Below, piece by piece: positions 8,185 through 17,253 of a DNA stretch of 64,000 nt. Every line of letters starts with the position of its first letter. Positions within the stretch are counted from its first letter, which is position 1. Under the pieces are notes generated by a model. The model was not told the DNA's origin. It worked only from the letters and a program-made list of their open reading frames with translations, and ran no database searches. The stretch comes from CAVVJA01 sp963801715 (lineage in GTDB: Bacteria; Actinomycetota; Actinomycetes; Mycobacteriales; Jatrophihabitantaceae), in the NCBI GenBank assembly GCA_963801715.1, contig CAWDGB010000010.1:186001-250000 (forward strand). The letters are read 5' to 3'. The translations under genes were made by a program, and so were the position numbers.

Positions 8185-10305
8185 ATGACGGCCTACCGTC
8201 TCGGCCAATCCGCCCGGCCCGGAACGTCCTATCCGCTCGGCGCGACGGTCCGGGCCGACGGCACGAACTTCGCCGTCACATCCAGCGCCGCAGACAGCAT
8301 GCAGCTCTGCCTGTTCGATGCGGCCGGCGGCGAGATCCGTGTCCCGTTGGTGGACTACGACGCGGGTGTTTGGCATGCGTTCGTTCCGGGCGTCAGCGTA
8401 GGGCAGAGGTATGGCTACCGTGCCGGCGGAACATATGACCCGGACTCCGGCCTGCGCTTCAACAGCCAGAAGCTGCTGCTCGACCCCTACGCCCGTGCGT
8501 TCGTAGGCGAGGTCAGCCATGGGCCGGAAGTGCTCGGGTACGCGGCAGACAACCCTGACGCCCCGAGCCCGCTCGATTCGGCCGGACACGTACCTCGCAG
8601 CATCGTTCTCGATGACGCCTATGAGTGGCGGGACGAGCGGCCCAGCCACCGGTACGCCGATACCGTCATTTACGAGGTGCACGTCAAGGGCTTCACAGCG
8701 CGCAATCCGGACGTGCCGGCCGAGTTACGTGGCACCTATGCGGGGCTGGGTCACGAGGCGGCCATCGACTATCTACTCGAACTGGGTGTCACTGCGGTCG
8801 AGTTGCTCCCGGTACACGAGAGTGTGCCGGAAAGCTTCTTGGTACAGCGGGGTCTGACGAATTATTGGGGATACAACACGATCGGCTATTTCGCACCGCA
8901 CCATGCCTATTCCGCGGCAGTGCGCGCTGGACACTTCGGCGGCCAGGTCGAGGAGTTCAAGGCGATGGTCAAGGCGTTGCATCAGGCCGGATTGGAGGTG
9001 CTGCTCGACGTCGTCTTCAATCACACGGCCGAGGGAAATCAACTCGGCCCTACATTATGCTATCGGGGCTTGGATAACGCGGCCTATTACCGTCTGGACG
9101 ATGTCAATCCGCGTTATTACCTGGACACGACCGGCTGCGGTAACGCGCTCAATGTCGGGCACCCAGTGGCCCTGCAGCTGATCATGGACTCGTTGCGCTA
9201 CTGGCTGACCGAAATGCACGTCGATGGATTCCGTTTCGATCTTGCGCCGACGCTGGCCCGCCAGGAAGGCGAGTTCGGGCCGAGGTCCGCGTTCTTCGAT
9301 CTCGTGGCGCAGGATCCGGTGGTCTCGCGCGCGAAGCTGATCGCCGAACCGTGGGACGTCGGCCAACTAGACAGCTACGACCTGGGCGGATTTCCGCCCG
9401 GGTGGCGGGAGTGGAACGGCAAGTACCGCGACTGCATGCGCGACTTCTGGCGCAGTCATCAGGTCGGCATCGGCGAGTTCGCCACGCGGTTATGCGGATC
9501 GGCCGATCTCTACGGCCGGACCCGTCGCCGGCCGACGGCGTCGGTGAACCTGATCACCGTCCACGACGGCTTCACCCTGCGTGACCTCGTCAGCTACGAC
9601 GGCAAACACAACGAGGCCAACGGGGAGGCCAACCGTGACGGCACCGACGACAACCGGTCGTGGAACTGCGGGGCCGAGGGAGCGACCGATGATCCGGCCG
9701 TGCTGACGCTACGGGCCCGCCAATCGCGCGCGATGCTCACCACCCTGCTGCTTTCCTTCGGCATCCCCATGCTGCTCGGCGGGGACGAGATCGGCCGGAC
9801 GCAGCAGGGCAACAACAATGCGTACTGCCAGGACAACGGGCTTACCTGGTTCGACTGGTCCGCGCCCGACCAGGATTTGCTTGCGTTCACCAGGAGATTG
9901 GTCGCCTTACGCAAATCCCATCCGGTCTTTCGCCGCGGCCGGTTCTTGGTTGGTGCCGAGGCGTCAGAGCTGTTGTGGTTCACGCCGGGCGGCACTCCCA
10001 TGACCGGCGCCGATTGGTCAGATCAAAGCGCTCTGGCGGTCGCTGTGTACCTTGACGGATCCGACGACCCGGACCGGGCTGACGACGGCTCGCTCATGGT
10101 GGACGACGACTTTCTCATGCTGGTCAACGCCTGGTGGGAACAACTCCCGTTCACCATCCCGCCCACGCGTCCCGGCCTCACGTGGCAGACGGAGATAGAT
10201 ACCTACGACCCCGCTCACGGCGATACTGTCGCCGTGGGCGACCAGTTGACGGTTGGACCTCGATCGATCGTCGTACTCCGCGGCCTGGTCCACGAATCCG
10301 AGTAG
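8185..10305 (+). CDS. glgX: Glycogen debranching enzyme GlgX (GH13_11)
   Basis: 706 residues, full length. It hydrolyses alpha-1,6 branches of glycogen limit dextrins. The N-terminal CBM48 domain (residues ~12-100, PLGATVRADGTNFAVTSS) precedes the GH13 barrel. Catalytic residues are visible: nucleophile Asp352 in DGFRFDLA, acid/base Glu388 in IAEPWD, and Asp461 in TVHDGFTLRDLVSY. The GGDEIGRTQQGNNNAYCQDN stretch is a GlgX signature. The ATG follows GGGAGGGGTGAGCA. Transcribed alone after a terminator, about 800 bp from the divergent GH15 gene. Confidence 0.95.
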   Translation: MTAYRLGQSARPGTSYPLGATVRADGTNFAVTSSAADSMQLCLFDAAGGEIRVPLVDYDAGVWHAFVPGVSVGQRYGYRAGGTYDPDSGLRFNSQKLLLDPYARAFVGEVSHGPEVLGYAADNPDAPSPLDSAGHVPRSIVLDDAYEWRDERPSHRYADTVIYEVHVKGFTARNPDVPAELRGTYAGLGHEAAIDYLLELGVTAVELLPVHESVPESFLVQRGLTNYWGYNTIGYFAPHHAYSAAVRAGHFGGQVEEFKAMVKALHQAGLEVLLDVVFNHTAEGNQLGPTLCYRGLDNAAYYRLDDVNPRYYLDTTGCGNALNVGHPVALQLIMDSLRYWLTEMHVDGFRFDLAPTLARQEGEFGPRSAFFDLVAQDPVVSRAKLIAEPWDVGQLDSYDLGGFPPGWREWNGKYRDCMRDFWRSHQVGIGEFATRLCGSADLYGRTRRRPTASVNLITVHDGFTLRDLVSYDGKHNEANGEANRDGTDDNRSWNCGAEGATDDPAVLTLRARQSRAMLTTLLLSFGIPMLLGGDEIGRTQQGNNNAYCQDNGLTWFDWSAPDQDLLAFTRRLVALRKSHPVFRRGRFLVGAEASELLWFTPGGTPMTGADWSDQSALAVAVYLDGSDDPDRADDGSLMVDDDFLMLVNAWWEQLPFTIPPTRPGLTWQTEIDTYDPAHGDTVAVGDQLTVGPRSIVVLRGLVHESE

Positions 10306-10575
10306 TGGATCGTGATCTTAGGGTCCGCGCCTGATCACAACCACCTGTCAGATCGTTACCTGACGGCGCGATTACCGGTAGGGCGTGGGTGGGGTGTATC
10401 GCTGGAGGGAGGCTCCCGATGCGGCCATACCGAACGCGGCGCCGGTCTGAAGCATCGTGTCGTTGAGGGCCGACCTGACACCGGCGAACTCACGCGGCCT
10501 CGCCGCCGTACTCGGTGGGCTGAGCGCCAACTCGACTCATCCGTTCGGGCGTGGTCCCGACTCGGTGCGGCGGGG

Positions 10576-12696
10576 TCAGAGCAGGGCAGAGATAGCCTGC
10601 GCCGCCTGCCGTGCGCCGTCGGTCTCGACCGGAAGGTAGTCCACCTTGCGACCGATCTCCTCGGCGATAGCAGCGGCAATCTGCTCCGGGCCGTCTTCGG
10701 CGAAATCCATGCACCGGCCGGCGCGGTAGCGCTCGAGTCGGTACCGGACATGGAGGTTCTGCTCGAAGTGGTGGCGCAACGGGAAGTAGAGGAACGGGCG
10801 CTGGCTGGCGGTCAGCTCCATGGCCGTCGTCAGGCCGCCCTGGACGACCGCGATGTCGCAGGCCGCGAGATGACGGTAGAGGTTGTGTACGTACGAACGA
10901 ACCTCGAGGCCTTCGGCGGCCGGCAGGCTGGCCGGATCGATGCGGGGGCCGGCGACGACCACCATGCGCAGCGCAGGCAGTTGCCGCTTCGCGAGTGGAA
11001 ATGCCTCGACGATCCGGCGCAGCAGGTGCGCACCGACGCCACTACCGCCGACAGTCACCAGGCATACCTGCTCGTCCGGCTGGTAGCCGAGTTCGTCTCG
11101 CAGCCGTTGCCGATCGGCGAACTGGGCCGGGTCAAAGCCGGAGATGTAGCCGGTGAAGTCAAAGTGTTGCTCAGTCCATTCGCGGATCATCGGTAGATCC
11201 GGGCCGAAGCGCTCCGGCACGATGTCGCCGGCGTTCCCAACGAACAGCGCACGATCGCGCGTACGCCCGTACCGGGCAATGTGTTCGATCATCTCGGCGT
11301 TGTAGTCGGCGGTCAGGTACGCCTCGCGTGGACCGCCGTCGGGCATCGGCAACCACCCGACGAAGTCGGTGAGCCACACGTAAGCCGCCCGTTTGAGCTC
11401 GGGATTCTCGTGCAGGTAGTAGTCGAGTTCCCAGGCCTCGTCGCCGATCCAGAGGTCGTAGTGCTCGCGCTCGGCCACCTCGTGAAACACCATGAAGTTG
11501 GCGAGCAGAATCTCATCCATCCGTCGCCAGGCCTGGAAGCAGTGCAGGTCGTGTTCCGCGGACTCGGATTCAATGTGCCGGGATTCGTTGGCCAGGTATG
11601 CGCTTGCCGGGTGGATCCGTTCACCCTCGGCTTCGAGCACCCTCGTCACCGGATCCTGCGCGAGCCAGTCGATTTCCAAGTCCGGATGTAGCTGGCGCAG
11701 CTCGCGAGCGATGGCGACGTCACGCTGAGCGTGGCCCAGCCCGATGGGTGAGGAGATATAGAGCGCTCGCTTCCGTCTCGTGCGTCCGCGCGTCCAGGTG
11801 GCGCCGAGGCTACGGCGCCCGGCGGCCGCGTCGATGAAATCGCTGAGCAACAGGTTCACCTTCACTGGGTCACGCACGTGTGGCGCGTGTCCCGAGCCTT
11901 CGAGCAACGCCGGCGGACTGCCGAGCAGATCGGCGAGGGCGACACCGGATTCGTACGGTCGGATTGCGTCGGCCGTGCCGTGGATGACGAGCACCGGGCA
12001 GCGCACCCGTGCCGCCAGCGAGCGCACCTGGTCCGCGTCGATGCGGGTGCCGAGTTGCGTGGCGATCAGCGTCTCGGCGTCGGTGTCAAGCCCCCAGGCC
12101 ACCGAGTCCTCGCGTTGCTTGGTCGAGTGCGGCTCGGTGTAGACCTGTGAAAAGAAGAACTCCTGGAAGTCTTCGTAGTCCGACTGCCAGTAGTGACGGT
12201 TGTACTTCTGCCAGCCTTCATAGGCCGCGCGCGGCCGGCTGAAGTCATCGATCCACATCTCGCGCGGCGCAATGGGAGGCAGCGGGACCGACGGGCCGAT
12301 GAAAACCGCGCCGGCCACCCGCTCGGGATGCTCGGCGGCGAGGAGGAGGCCGCGCTGCGCGCCCGCCGAGAAGCCGACCACTATGGCGCGATCAGTACCG
12401 GTGGCGTCGAGGACGGCCAGCGCGTCCGCCGCGAACTCCCGTTCGCTGTACGTATTCAGGCCAGCGGGGCGGTCTGACCGTCCATTGCCGCGGGGGTCGA
12501 ATGTGATGATCCGGTGAGAACGGGCGAGGTACGGGATCTGCATTTTCCACGACCGCGAGTGGATGATCGACCACGGTGGCAGCAGCAGGACCGAGGTGTC
12601 ACCGTCGCCGTACACCTCGTAGAAGAGCTTGACGCCGTCGCGCTCGGCGAAACCCTCGATATCGGGATAGCGCGCGCGGCTCTGCTCCGTGCTCAT
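10576..12696 (-). CDS. Fusion protein: alpha/beta hydrolase + GT-B glycosyltransferase
   Basis: 706 residues from ATG 12696. Residues ~10-292 are an alpha/beta hydrolase with nucleophile Ser110 (VVGFSAGAQ), acid Asp243 (IHGTADAIRP) and His270 (EGSGHAPHV). After a basic linker (RGRTRRKR) residues ~310-706 form a GT-B transferase like MurG/UGT proteins: N-terminal SSPIGLGHAQRDVAIARELR, and nucleotide-sugar site VVQGGLTTAMELTASQRPF. Both halves look intact, so it may glycosylate and de-esterify one substrate, which is inference. Its ATG overlaps the tetR stop in ATGA, so the two are translationally coupled. It probably responds to that repressor. Confidence 0.85.
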   Translation of the reverse strand: MSTEQSRARYPDIEGFAERDGVKLFYEVYGDGDTSVLLLPPWSIIHSRSWKMQIPYLARSHRIITFDPRGNGRSDRPAGLNTYSEREFAADALAVLDATGTDRAIVVGFSAGAQRGLLLAAEHPERVAGAVFIGPSVPLPPIAPREMWIDDFSRPRAAYEGWQKYNRHYWQSDYEDFQEFFFSQVYTEPHSTKQREDSVAWGLDTDAETLIATQLGTRIDADQVRSLAARVRCPVLVIHGTADAIRPYESGVALADLLGSPPALLEGSGHAPHVRDPVKVNLLLSDFIDAAAGRRSLGATWTRGRTRRKRALYISSPIGLGHAQRDVAIARELRQLHPDLEIDWLAQDPVTRVLEAEGERIHPASAYLANESRHIESESAEHDLHCFQAWRRMDEILLANFMVFHEVAEREHYDLWIGDEAWELDYYLHENPELKRAAYVWLTDFVGWLPMPDGGPREAYLTADYNAEMIEHIARYGRTRDRALFVGNAGDIVPERFGPDLPMIREWTEQHFDFTGYISGFDPAQFADRQRLRDELGYQPDEQVCLVTVGGSGVGAHLLRRIVEAFPLAKRQLPALRMVVVAGPRIDPASLPAAEGLEVRSYVHNLYRHLAACDIAVVQGGLTTAMELTASQRPFLYFPLRHHFEQNLHVRYRLERYRAGRCMDFAEDGPEQIAAAIAEEIGRKVDYLPVETDGARQAAQAISALL

Positions 12697-13304
12697 TTCC
12701 TCGCCTCCAAGGAGACCAGCCAGTCGTCGATCCAGCGGAGCAGCTCGCGATGGCCTTCGCAGATGCCGGATAGACGCTCGAGCAGAAGACCCTGGTTGAA
12801 GGTCATCACCAAGCTCACCAACGCCTCGACGGGAAACTGGTCCGGATCGAGGTGATATTCGGCGGCTGCTTTGCCGAACGCCTCGGTGAGGACGCTGCGC
12901 CACTCCGCGGTCATCGCGGCCACGCGATCGCGCATCTCGGGTTGATTCCATCCGAGCGCCTGCAGCTCGAGCCAGACCTTCGGATAGCCGGCGGCCAGGT
13001 CCTGGTCGAGGAAACCCATGGCGGTGCGCCACTTTTGGAGGAACGGCACGTCCGCTGCGTACATCGCTCGTTGCCGGACGATCAGTCGCGCGGTGAACCG
13101 CTCGAAGGTTTGCACCATCACTTCGTCCATCGACCCGAAGTAGTAATGGACGAGGCCGTGGTTCACTCCTGCCTGCTCGGACAGCCGCCGCGTGGTTACA
13201 GCACGATGGCCCTCCGCGATCAGCACCGCTTCGGCTGCGTCGAGGATCGCGGTGACAGCCTCGGTGCGAGCAGTGCCCTCGGTGGTATTGCGGCGTGCGG
13301 TCAC
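12693..13304 (-). CDS. TetR-family repressor
   Basis: About 203 residues from GTG 13304, chosen because GGGAGA lies 8 bp upstream; further in-frame sequence to 13454 runs through the operator and is unlikely to be translated. The N-terminal helix-turn-helix is clear (AILDAAEAVLIAEGHRAVTT, RRLSEQAGVNHGLVHYYFGS), followed by a helical ligand domain of unknown specificity. Transcription should start just upstream, where one of two TTAGTCA-NN-TGACTAA palindromes overlaps the -10 region, so autorepression is expected. The gene is divergent from osmC and coupled to the downstream fusion gene. Confidence 0.9.
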   Translation of the reverse strand: MTARRNTTEGTARTEAVTAILDAAEAVLIAEGHRAVTTRRLSEQAGVNHGLVHYYFGSMDEVMVQTFERFTARLIVRQRAMYAADVPFLQKWRTAMGFLDQDLAAGYPKVWLELQALGWNQPEMRDRVAAMTAEWRSVLTEAFGKAAAEYHLDPDQFPVEALVSLVMTFNQGLLLERLSGICEGHRELLRWIDDWLVSLEARK

Positions 13305-13347
13305 GGCCGGCTCTCCCGTAGGTGGACGAATCGTTTGTGCACTTGAC

Positions 13348-13363
13348 TTAGTCAAATGACTAA
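13348..13363. promoter_or_regulatory. TetR operator over the tetR -10 region
   Basis: TTAGTCA-AA-TGACTAA is a perfect 7+2+7 palindrome. On the minus strand a plausible core promoter reads TTGACT (13385-13380), 17-bp spacer, TAGTCA (13362-13357), so the palindrome covers the -10 element of tetR. Confidence 0.75.
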
Positions 13364-13423
13364 CACGATCTCGAGCCGCAGTCAAGACCCTTCGTGATCC
13401 AGCCGCCCGCCCGCAAATAGGTC

Positions 13424-13475
13424 TTGACGCGTCCCGTCGAGACATGTTATCCATTCGACTAAGTCAACTGACTAA
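13424..13475 (+). promoter_or_regulatory. osmC promoter with second TetR operator
   Basis: TTGACG (13424-13429) and TTATCC (13447-13452) are spaced by 17 bp and point to osmC. Immediately downstream TAAGTCA-AC-TGACTAA (13460-13475) is a near-copy of the operator at 13348. Over the 18-bp core (13346-13363 versus 13458-13475) 16 bases are identical, so the same repressor should block both directions. Confidence 0.7.
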
Positions 13476-13505
13476 GACACTCGTCCAATGGAAGGAACCC
13501 GGGTC

Positions 13506-14078
13506 ATGACGACTGTCACCGAGAACTCGCCTCGCAATGGGGTCGACACCGCAACGCTGTTCGCCACCCTCGATGCGGTCAAGGGTTCGCCCGAGATCGC
13601 GAAGTTCCAGTTCCGGGCCAGCAACACCTGGCTGAGCGGGACGCACAACCGGTCCACCATTTCCGGTTTTTACGGCGCCGGCCAGGAGATGGAACACAAG
13701 CAGGTAACGACGGTGGATGCCGATCATCCGGCGGTGTTGGTAGGGGAGGATCACGCCCCGTCGCCGGTGGAGTATCTGCTGCACGCCATCGCGGCGTGCC
13801 TGACGGCGGGGATTGCCAACGTCGCTGCCGCACGCGGGGTGGACTTGACCAAGGTCACGTCAACCGTGGAAGGCGACATCGATTTACTGGGCATTTTGGG
13901 GTTGTCCGATGGGTCGGTCCGCAACGGCTATCAGCAGATCAAGGTCACCTTCCACATCGAAGGGGATGCCGACGACGCGACGCTGCGTCGGATCGTGGAG
14001 CAGTCCCGCAACCGGTCGGCGGTGTATGACGTGCTGACCAACGGCACCCCGGTGCACGTCGACGTGGTCACCGGCTGA
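13506..14078 (+). CDS. OsmC-family protein
   Basis: 190 residues from ATG 13506, preferred over the ATG at 13488 because GGAAGGA stands 10 bp before it. OsmC/Ohr proteins are peroxide-reducing or thiol-dependent enzymes; here the helix with the conserved Cys reads PVEYLLHAIAACLTAGIANVAA. A second, N-terminal Cys as in Ohr is not evident, so this is the OsmC-like (YhfA/SACOL) branch rather than classical Ohr. The promoter carries the TetR operator, suggesting induction by the repressor ligand. A hairpin follows, before two flavoprotein genes. Confidence 0.88.
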   Translation: MTTVTENSPRNGVDTATLFATLDAVKGSPEIAKFQFRASNTWLSGTHNRSTISGFYGAGQEMEHKQVTTVDADHPAVLVGEDHAPSPVEYLLHAIAACLTAGIANVAAARGVDLTKVTSTVEGDIDLLGILGLSDGSVRNGYQQIKVTFHIEGDADDATLRRIVEQSRNRSAVYDVLTNGTPVHVDVVTG

Positions 14079-14098
14079 TCGTCGTCCAGTTCGTTGCC

Positions 14099-14122
14099 CG
14101 CCCGGCCAGTCATGGCCGGGCG
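14099..14122. terminator. Hairpin between osmC and the flavoprotein genes
   Basis: CGCCCGGCC (14099-14107) and GGCCGGGCG (14114-14122) form a perfect 9-bp stem with a 6-nt loop, 20 bp after the osmC stop and 24 bp before the next start. It may attenuate rather than end the transcript, because no separate promoter is obvious in the short gap. Confidence 0.65.
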
Positions 14123-14145
14123 GCGTCCTGGAAGGGAGGTGACTC

Positions 14146-15429
14146 ATGACTGACACAGACACCGTCATCGTTGGCGCGGGACACGCCGGACTCGCGGTGA
14201 GCCGCTTGTTGTCCGCGGCCGGGCACGAGCACGTGGTCCTGGAGCGCGGCCGGGTGGGGGAGCGGTGGCGTTCGCAGCGGTGGGATTCGCTGCATCTGGT
14301 GACCCCGAGTTGGATGACCCGGCTGCCCGGCTGGCGGTATGACGGTCCGGACCCGGACGGGTACCTCAGCGCGGCCGCATTCGCTGACTTCCTCGATGAC
14401 TACGCCACATCGTTTCGTGCGCCGGTGATCGGGTCTGTCACGGTCGAGGACGTGTCCCCCGCGGAGCCAGGGTCCGGTCACGGGTATGTGGTCGTTACGG
14501 ATGCGGGTGTGTGGCGGGCACGGCAGGTGGTGCTCGCGACCGGTCCGCACGGCACCCCGCAGGTGCCGGGCGCGGTCCGGGCCGGCGCGCTGGGGTCGGT
14601 CGAGCTGGTGACCGCGCAGCAGTATCGCAACCCGGCGCAGCTGCCCCCGGGCGGGGTACTGGTCGTGGGCGCGTCGGCGTCGGGGGTGCAGATCGCTGAC
14701 GAGCTGGCCCGGGCCGGCCGCCCGGTGGTGCTGGCCGTCGGGCGGCACACCCGGATGCCCCGCCGTTACCGCGGCATGGACATCTATTGGTGGTTGGCGA
14801 GCACCGGCCGGCTGGCCCGCACCGTCGATGACGTGCACAACGTTTCGGCCGCGCGTCGGGAGCCGTCCCCGCAGCTGGTCGGCCGTGCCGGCGATGGGAA
14901 TCTCGACCTGGCTGTGCTGCAGGCCCACGAGGTCCGGCTCACCGGTCGCCTCGAGGAGATCGCCGATGGCCGGGCCTGGTTTCGGGACGACCTCGCCCGG
15001 TCGGTAGCCACTGCCGAGCGGCGGATGCACCGGCTGCTGGACGCGGCCGACGTCTACGCCGCCCGGGCCGGCCTCGACGCCGAGATCTGCCCGCCACGGC
15101 GACCTGCCGCCATCCACCTCCCGCCGACGCCGACGTCGGTGGACCTCGCCGCCGAGCGCATCGGCACCGTCCTGCTCGCCACCGGCTATCGATCGCATCA
15201 CCCGTGGCTGCACCTGCCGATCACCGGCCCGGACGGCAGCATCCAGCAATACCGCGGCATCACGGCCGCGCCCGGGATGTATGTCGTTGGGCAGCGATTC
15301 CAGCACCGGCGCGACTCGGCATTCATCGACGGCGCTCGGCACGACGCCGAGACGGTCGTCCGGCATCTCCTCGCCCAGGCCGGAGGTCTCGCAGCGCCGT
15401 GCGTCGCCTGCGAGGAGCCGGCGGCATGA
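14146..15429 (+). CDS. Flavin-dependent monooxygenase / FAD-NAD(P)-binding oxidoreductase
   Basis: 427 residues, ATG with GAAGGGAGG upstream. The FAD-binding Rossmann motif is at the very N-terminus (VIVGAGHAGLAVSRLL), a GERWRSQRWDSLHLVTP segment matches the FMO/CzcO group, and a second nucleotide motif lies near residue 177 (VLVVGASASGVQIADEL). The ATG(Y/F) motif appears as VLLATGYRSHHPW. Such proteins use NADPH and oxygen to oxidise soft nucleophiles or ketones; the substrate is unknown. The stop overlaps the start of the next flavoprotein, so the two form an operon downstream of osmC. Confidence 0.85.
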   Translation: MTDTDTVIVGAGHAGLAVSRLLSAAGHEHVVLERGRVGERWRSQRWDSLHLVTPSWMTRLPGWRYDGPDPDGYLSAAAFADFLDDYATSFRAPVIGSVTVEDVSPAEPGSGHGYVVVTDAGVWRARQVVLATGPHGTPQVPGAVRAGALGSVELVTAQQYRNPAQLPPGGVLVVGASASGVQIADELARAGRPVVLAVGRHTRMPRRYRGMDIYWWLASTGRLARTVDDVHNVSAARREPSPQLVGRAGDGNLDLAVLQAHEVRLTGRLEEIADGRAWFRDDLARSVATAERRMHRLLDAADVYAARAGLDAEICPPRRPAAIHLPPTPTSVDLAAERIGTVLLATGYRSHHPWLHLPITGPDGSIQQYRGITAAPGMYVVGQRFQHRRDSAFIDGARHDAETVVRHLLAQAGGLAAPCVACEEPAA

Positions 15430-16610
15430 GCCGCTACGACGTGGTGGTCGTGGGTGGCCGGGTCGCCGGCGCCTCGACGGCACTGTTGCTCGCCCGCGCC
15501 GGCGCCCGGGTTGCGCTGATCGACCGATCTCGGCCCGGCAGCGACACCGTCTCGACCCACGGGCTGATGCGGGCCGGGGTGCTGCAATTATCCCGCTGGG
15601 GGCTGCTCGACCAGATCGTCGCGGCGGGCACCCCGCCGATCCGCGGGACCACCTTCCACTACCCCGACCGGCCAGCCGTGCACGTGGCGATCCGGCCCAG
15701 CCCTGGCGTCGACGCGCTCTACGCCCCCCGCCGCCACCTGCTCGACTGGCTGCTGGTCGACGCTGCCGCGCAGGCCGGGGTACACGTGATCACCGACACG
15801 GTGGTCACCGCGCTGCGGTCCGACAGTCACGGCCGGGTCCGCGGCGTACACGTGGTCAGCCGAGGCGGCGACTCCGTCGAGCTGCCGGCGTCGATAACCG
15901 TGGGCGCGGACGGCATCCGCTCCACTGTCGCCACGCTGACCCGAGCCCCGGTCGTTCAGCGCGGCCGGTCCCGTTCCGCGGTTCTCTATCGGTATCTCAC
16001 CGACATGGCCGCCGACGGGTACGAGTGGGCCTACGGCGCCGGCACCGCGGCCGGCCTCATCCCCACCAACCACGCACAGACCTGCGTATTCGTCAGCACC
16101 ACCCCGGAACGGATGCGCGCTTTCCGCCGCACCGGCGCCGAGCACGCCTTCGCCGCCGTGCTCGCCCAAGCGGCCCCCGCAATTATCGATCGCGTCGCTG
16201 CAGCAGAGCCGGCCAGTTCGATCTACGGATGGGGCGGAATACCCGGCTATGTCCGCCGATCCTGGGGGCCCGGGTGGGCCCTCGTCGGGGATGCCGGCTA
16301 TTACAAAGACCCCATCACCACCCACGGCATGACCGACGCCCTACGCGACGCCGAACTACTGGCCGACGCGATCATCGAGTCAATCGCCGGCGAAACGCGT
16401 GAGGCACGGGCGCTCGCGCGCTACCGGCGGACAAGAGACCGATTGTCCAGCCAGCACTTCGCCGCGACTGAAGACGTCGCCGCCTACGACTGGAACCCGG
16501 ACGACATTGACGGACTGCTACGGCGGGTGAGCTCGGCAATGACCGACGAGGTCACCTATCTGCAGACGCTGCCGAATCTCGCCCGCACGAAACAGCCGGC
16601 GCTCCGCTAG
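15426..16610 (+). CDS. FAD-dependent monooxygenase (PHBH / geranylgeranyl-reductase fold)
   Basis: 394 residues starting at ATG 15426, overlapping the preceding stop by 4 bp (ATGA). The dinucleotide motif VVVGGRVAGASTALLLARAG is at the N-terminus, the internal DG motif is TVGADGIRSTVATL, and the second FAD motif is WALVGDAGYYKDPITTHGMTDAL, where the usual GDAAH is GDAGYY. This is the class A flavoprotein fold used by aromatic hydroxylases and by geranylgeranyl reductases. Co-expression with the preceding flavoprotein suggests consecutive oxidation steps on one compound, which is inference. Confidence 0.85.
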   Translation: MSRYDVVVVGGRVAGASTALLLARAGARVALIDRSRPGSDTVSTHGLMRAGVLQLSRWGLLDQIVAAGTPPIRGTTFHYPDRPAVHVAIRPSPGVDALYAPRRHLLDWLLVDAAAQAGVHVITDTVVTALRSDSHGRVRGVHVVSRGGDSVELPASITVGADGIRSTVATLTRAPVVQRGRSRSAVLYRYLTDMAADGYEWAYGAGTAAGLIPTNHAQTCVFVSTTPERMRAFRRTGAEHAFAAVLAQAAPAIIDRVAAAEPASSIYGWGGIPGYVRRSWGPGWALVGDAGYYKDPITTHGMTDALRDAELLADAIIESIAGETREARALARYRRTRDRLSSQHFAATEDVAAYDWNPDDIDGLLRRVSSAMTDEVTYLQTLPNLARTKQPALR

Positions 16611-16631
16611 TTGATGATCATGATCGACAGG

Positions 16632-16651
16632 CGTCGCCTTCAGCGGCGACG
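16632..16651. terminator. Hairpin between convergent genes
   Basis: CGTCGCC (16632-16638) and GGCGACG (16645-16651) pair around TTCAGC. The hairpin overlaps the 3' end of the marR-type gene (stop at 16640) and lies 22 bp after the flavoprotein stop, so it can serve both transcripts. Confidence 0.5.
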
Positions 16652-17194
16652 GCGTCCGACCTCCGACGATCTCTCCCGGACGCGCGCGAGCGCGGAACCA
16701 ACCGTGCGAAGGTCATCGTCTGAAAGCGCTCCGGCGAACTGCTCCTCGATACCACTGAGATAGATCGGGGCGGCTTGCCGGAACCGCTCGAGTCCATCCG
16801 GCGTCAACACCGCGAATGCCGATCGGGCATCTGCGGGATTCGCCTGCCGGCGTACCAGCCCGGCGTCGGTCAGCTCGTCGACGACGCGGCTGATCCGCGT
16901 TCGGCTCAACACGACCCGCTCGGACAGTTCGGTCATCGTCAGCTGCCGATCAGCCGCCGCGGACAGCTCGAGCAGCACGTCGTACCAGGCCAACGGCACA
17001 GCCGCGCGGGCGCGAAGCTGCCGGTCGAGGATCGGCACCAGCTCCGCATGCACCTGGAGTAGCGCTCCCCATGCGTCGGCCGCCAACTTCCTCCGCGATG
17101 CCGGCAGCGGGCCGCTCGTTCGCGGCTTGGGCACGGGGACACCCTCCCGGGCCGGCACCCGGTCACCCCTCCGCGCCGGCAAGGCTGCGCTCAT
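16640..17194 (-). CDS. MarR-family repressor
   Basis: 184 residues from ATG 17194; a GTG at 17236 in the same frame is an alternative. The winged helix reads RQLTMTELSERVVLSRTRISRVVDELTDAGLVRRQANPADARSA in order, with the wing at NPADAR, flanked by dimerisation helices. It is divergent from the azoreductase gene and the shared gap holds palindromes of GTGTGCGCAC type, the expected place for a self-regulating MarR. The ligand is unknown; by analogy with other MarR/azoreductase pairs it could be a quinone or phenolic compound. Confidence 0.88.
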   Translation of the reverse strand: MSAALPARRGDRVPAREGVPVPKPRTSGPLPASRRKLAADAWGALLQVHAELVPILDRQLRARAAVPLAWYDVLLELSAAADRQLTMTELSERVVLSRTRISRVVDELTDAGLVRRQANPADARSAFAVLTPDGLERFRQAAPIYLSGIEEQFAGALSDDDLRTVGSALARVRERSSEVGRRRR

Positions 17195-17253
17195 AGCCGA
17201 ATCGGATCGGACGCCGCCCTTCCGCGAACTGGTCACACGTGCATCATAGCACT

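Noticed and set aside
10576..13032. An 818-residue version of the hydrolase-transferase fusion
   Set aside because: The first 112 codons overlap tetR out of frame and are Arg-rich; the ATG at 12696 coincides with the tetR stop in the usual ATGA overlap.
15204..16610. A longer start for the second flavoprotein
   Set aside because: The extension overlaps the preceding gene by over 200 bp; the FAD motif begins right after ATG 15426, which gives an ATGA overlap.
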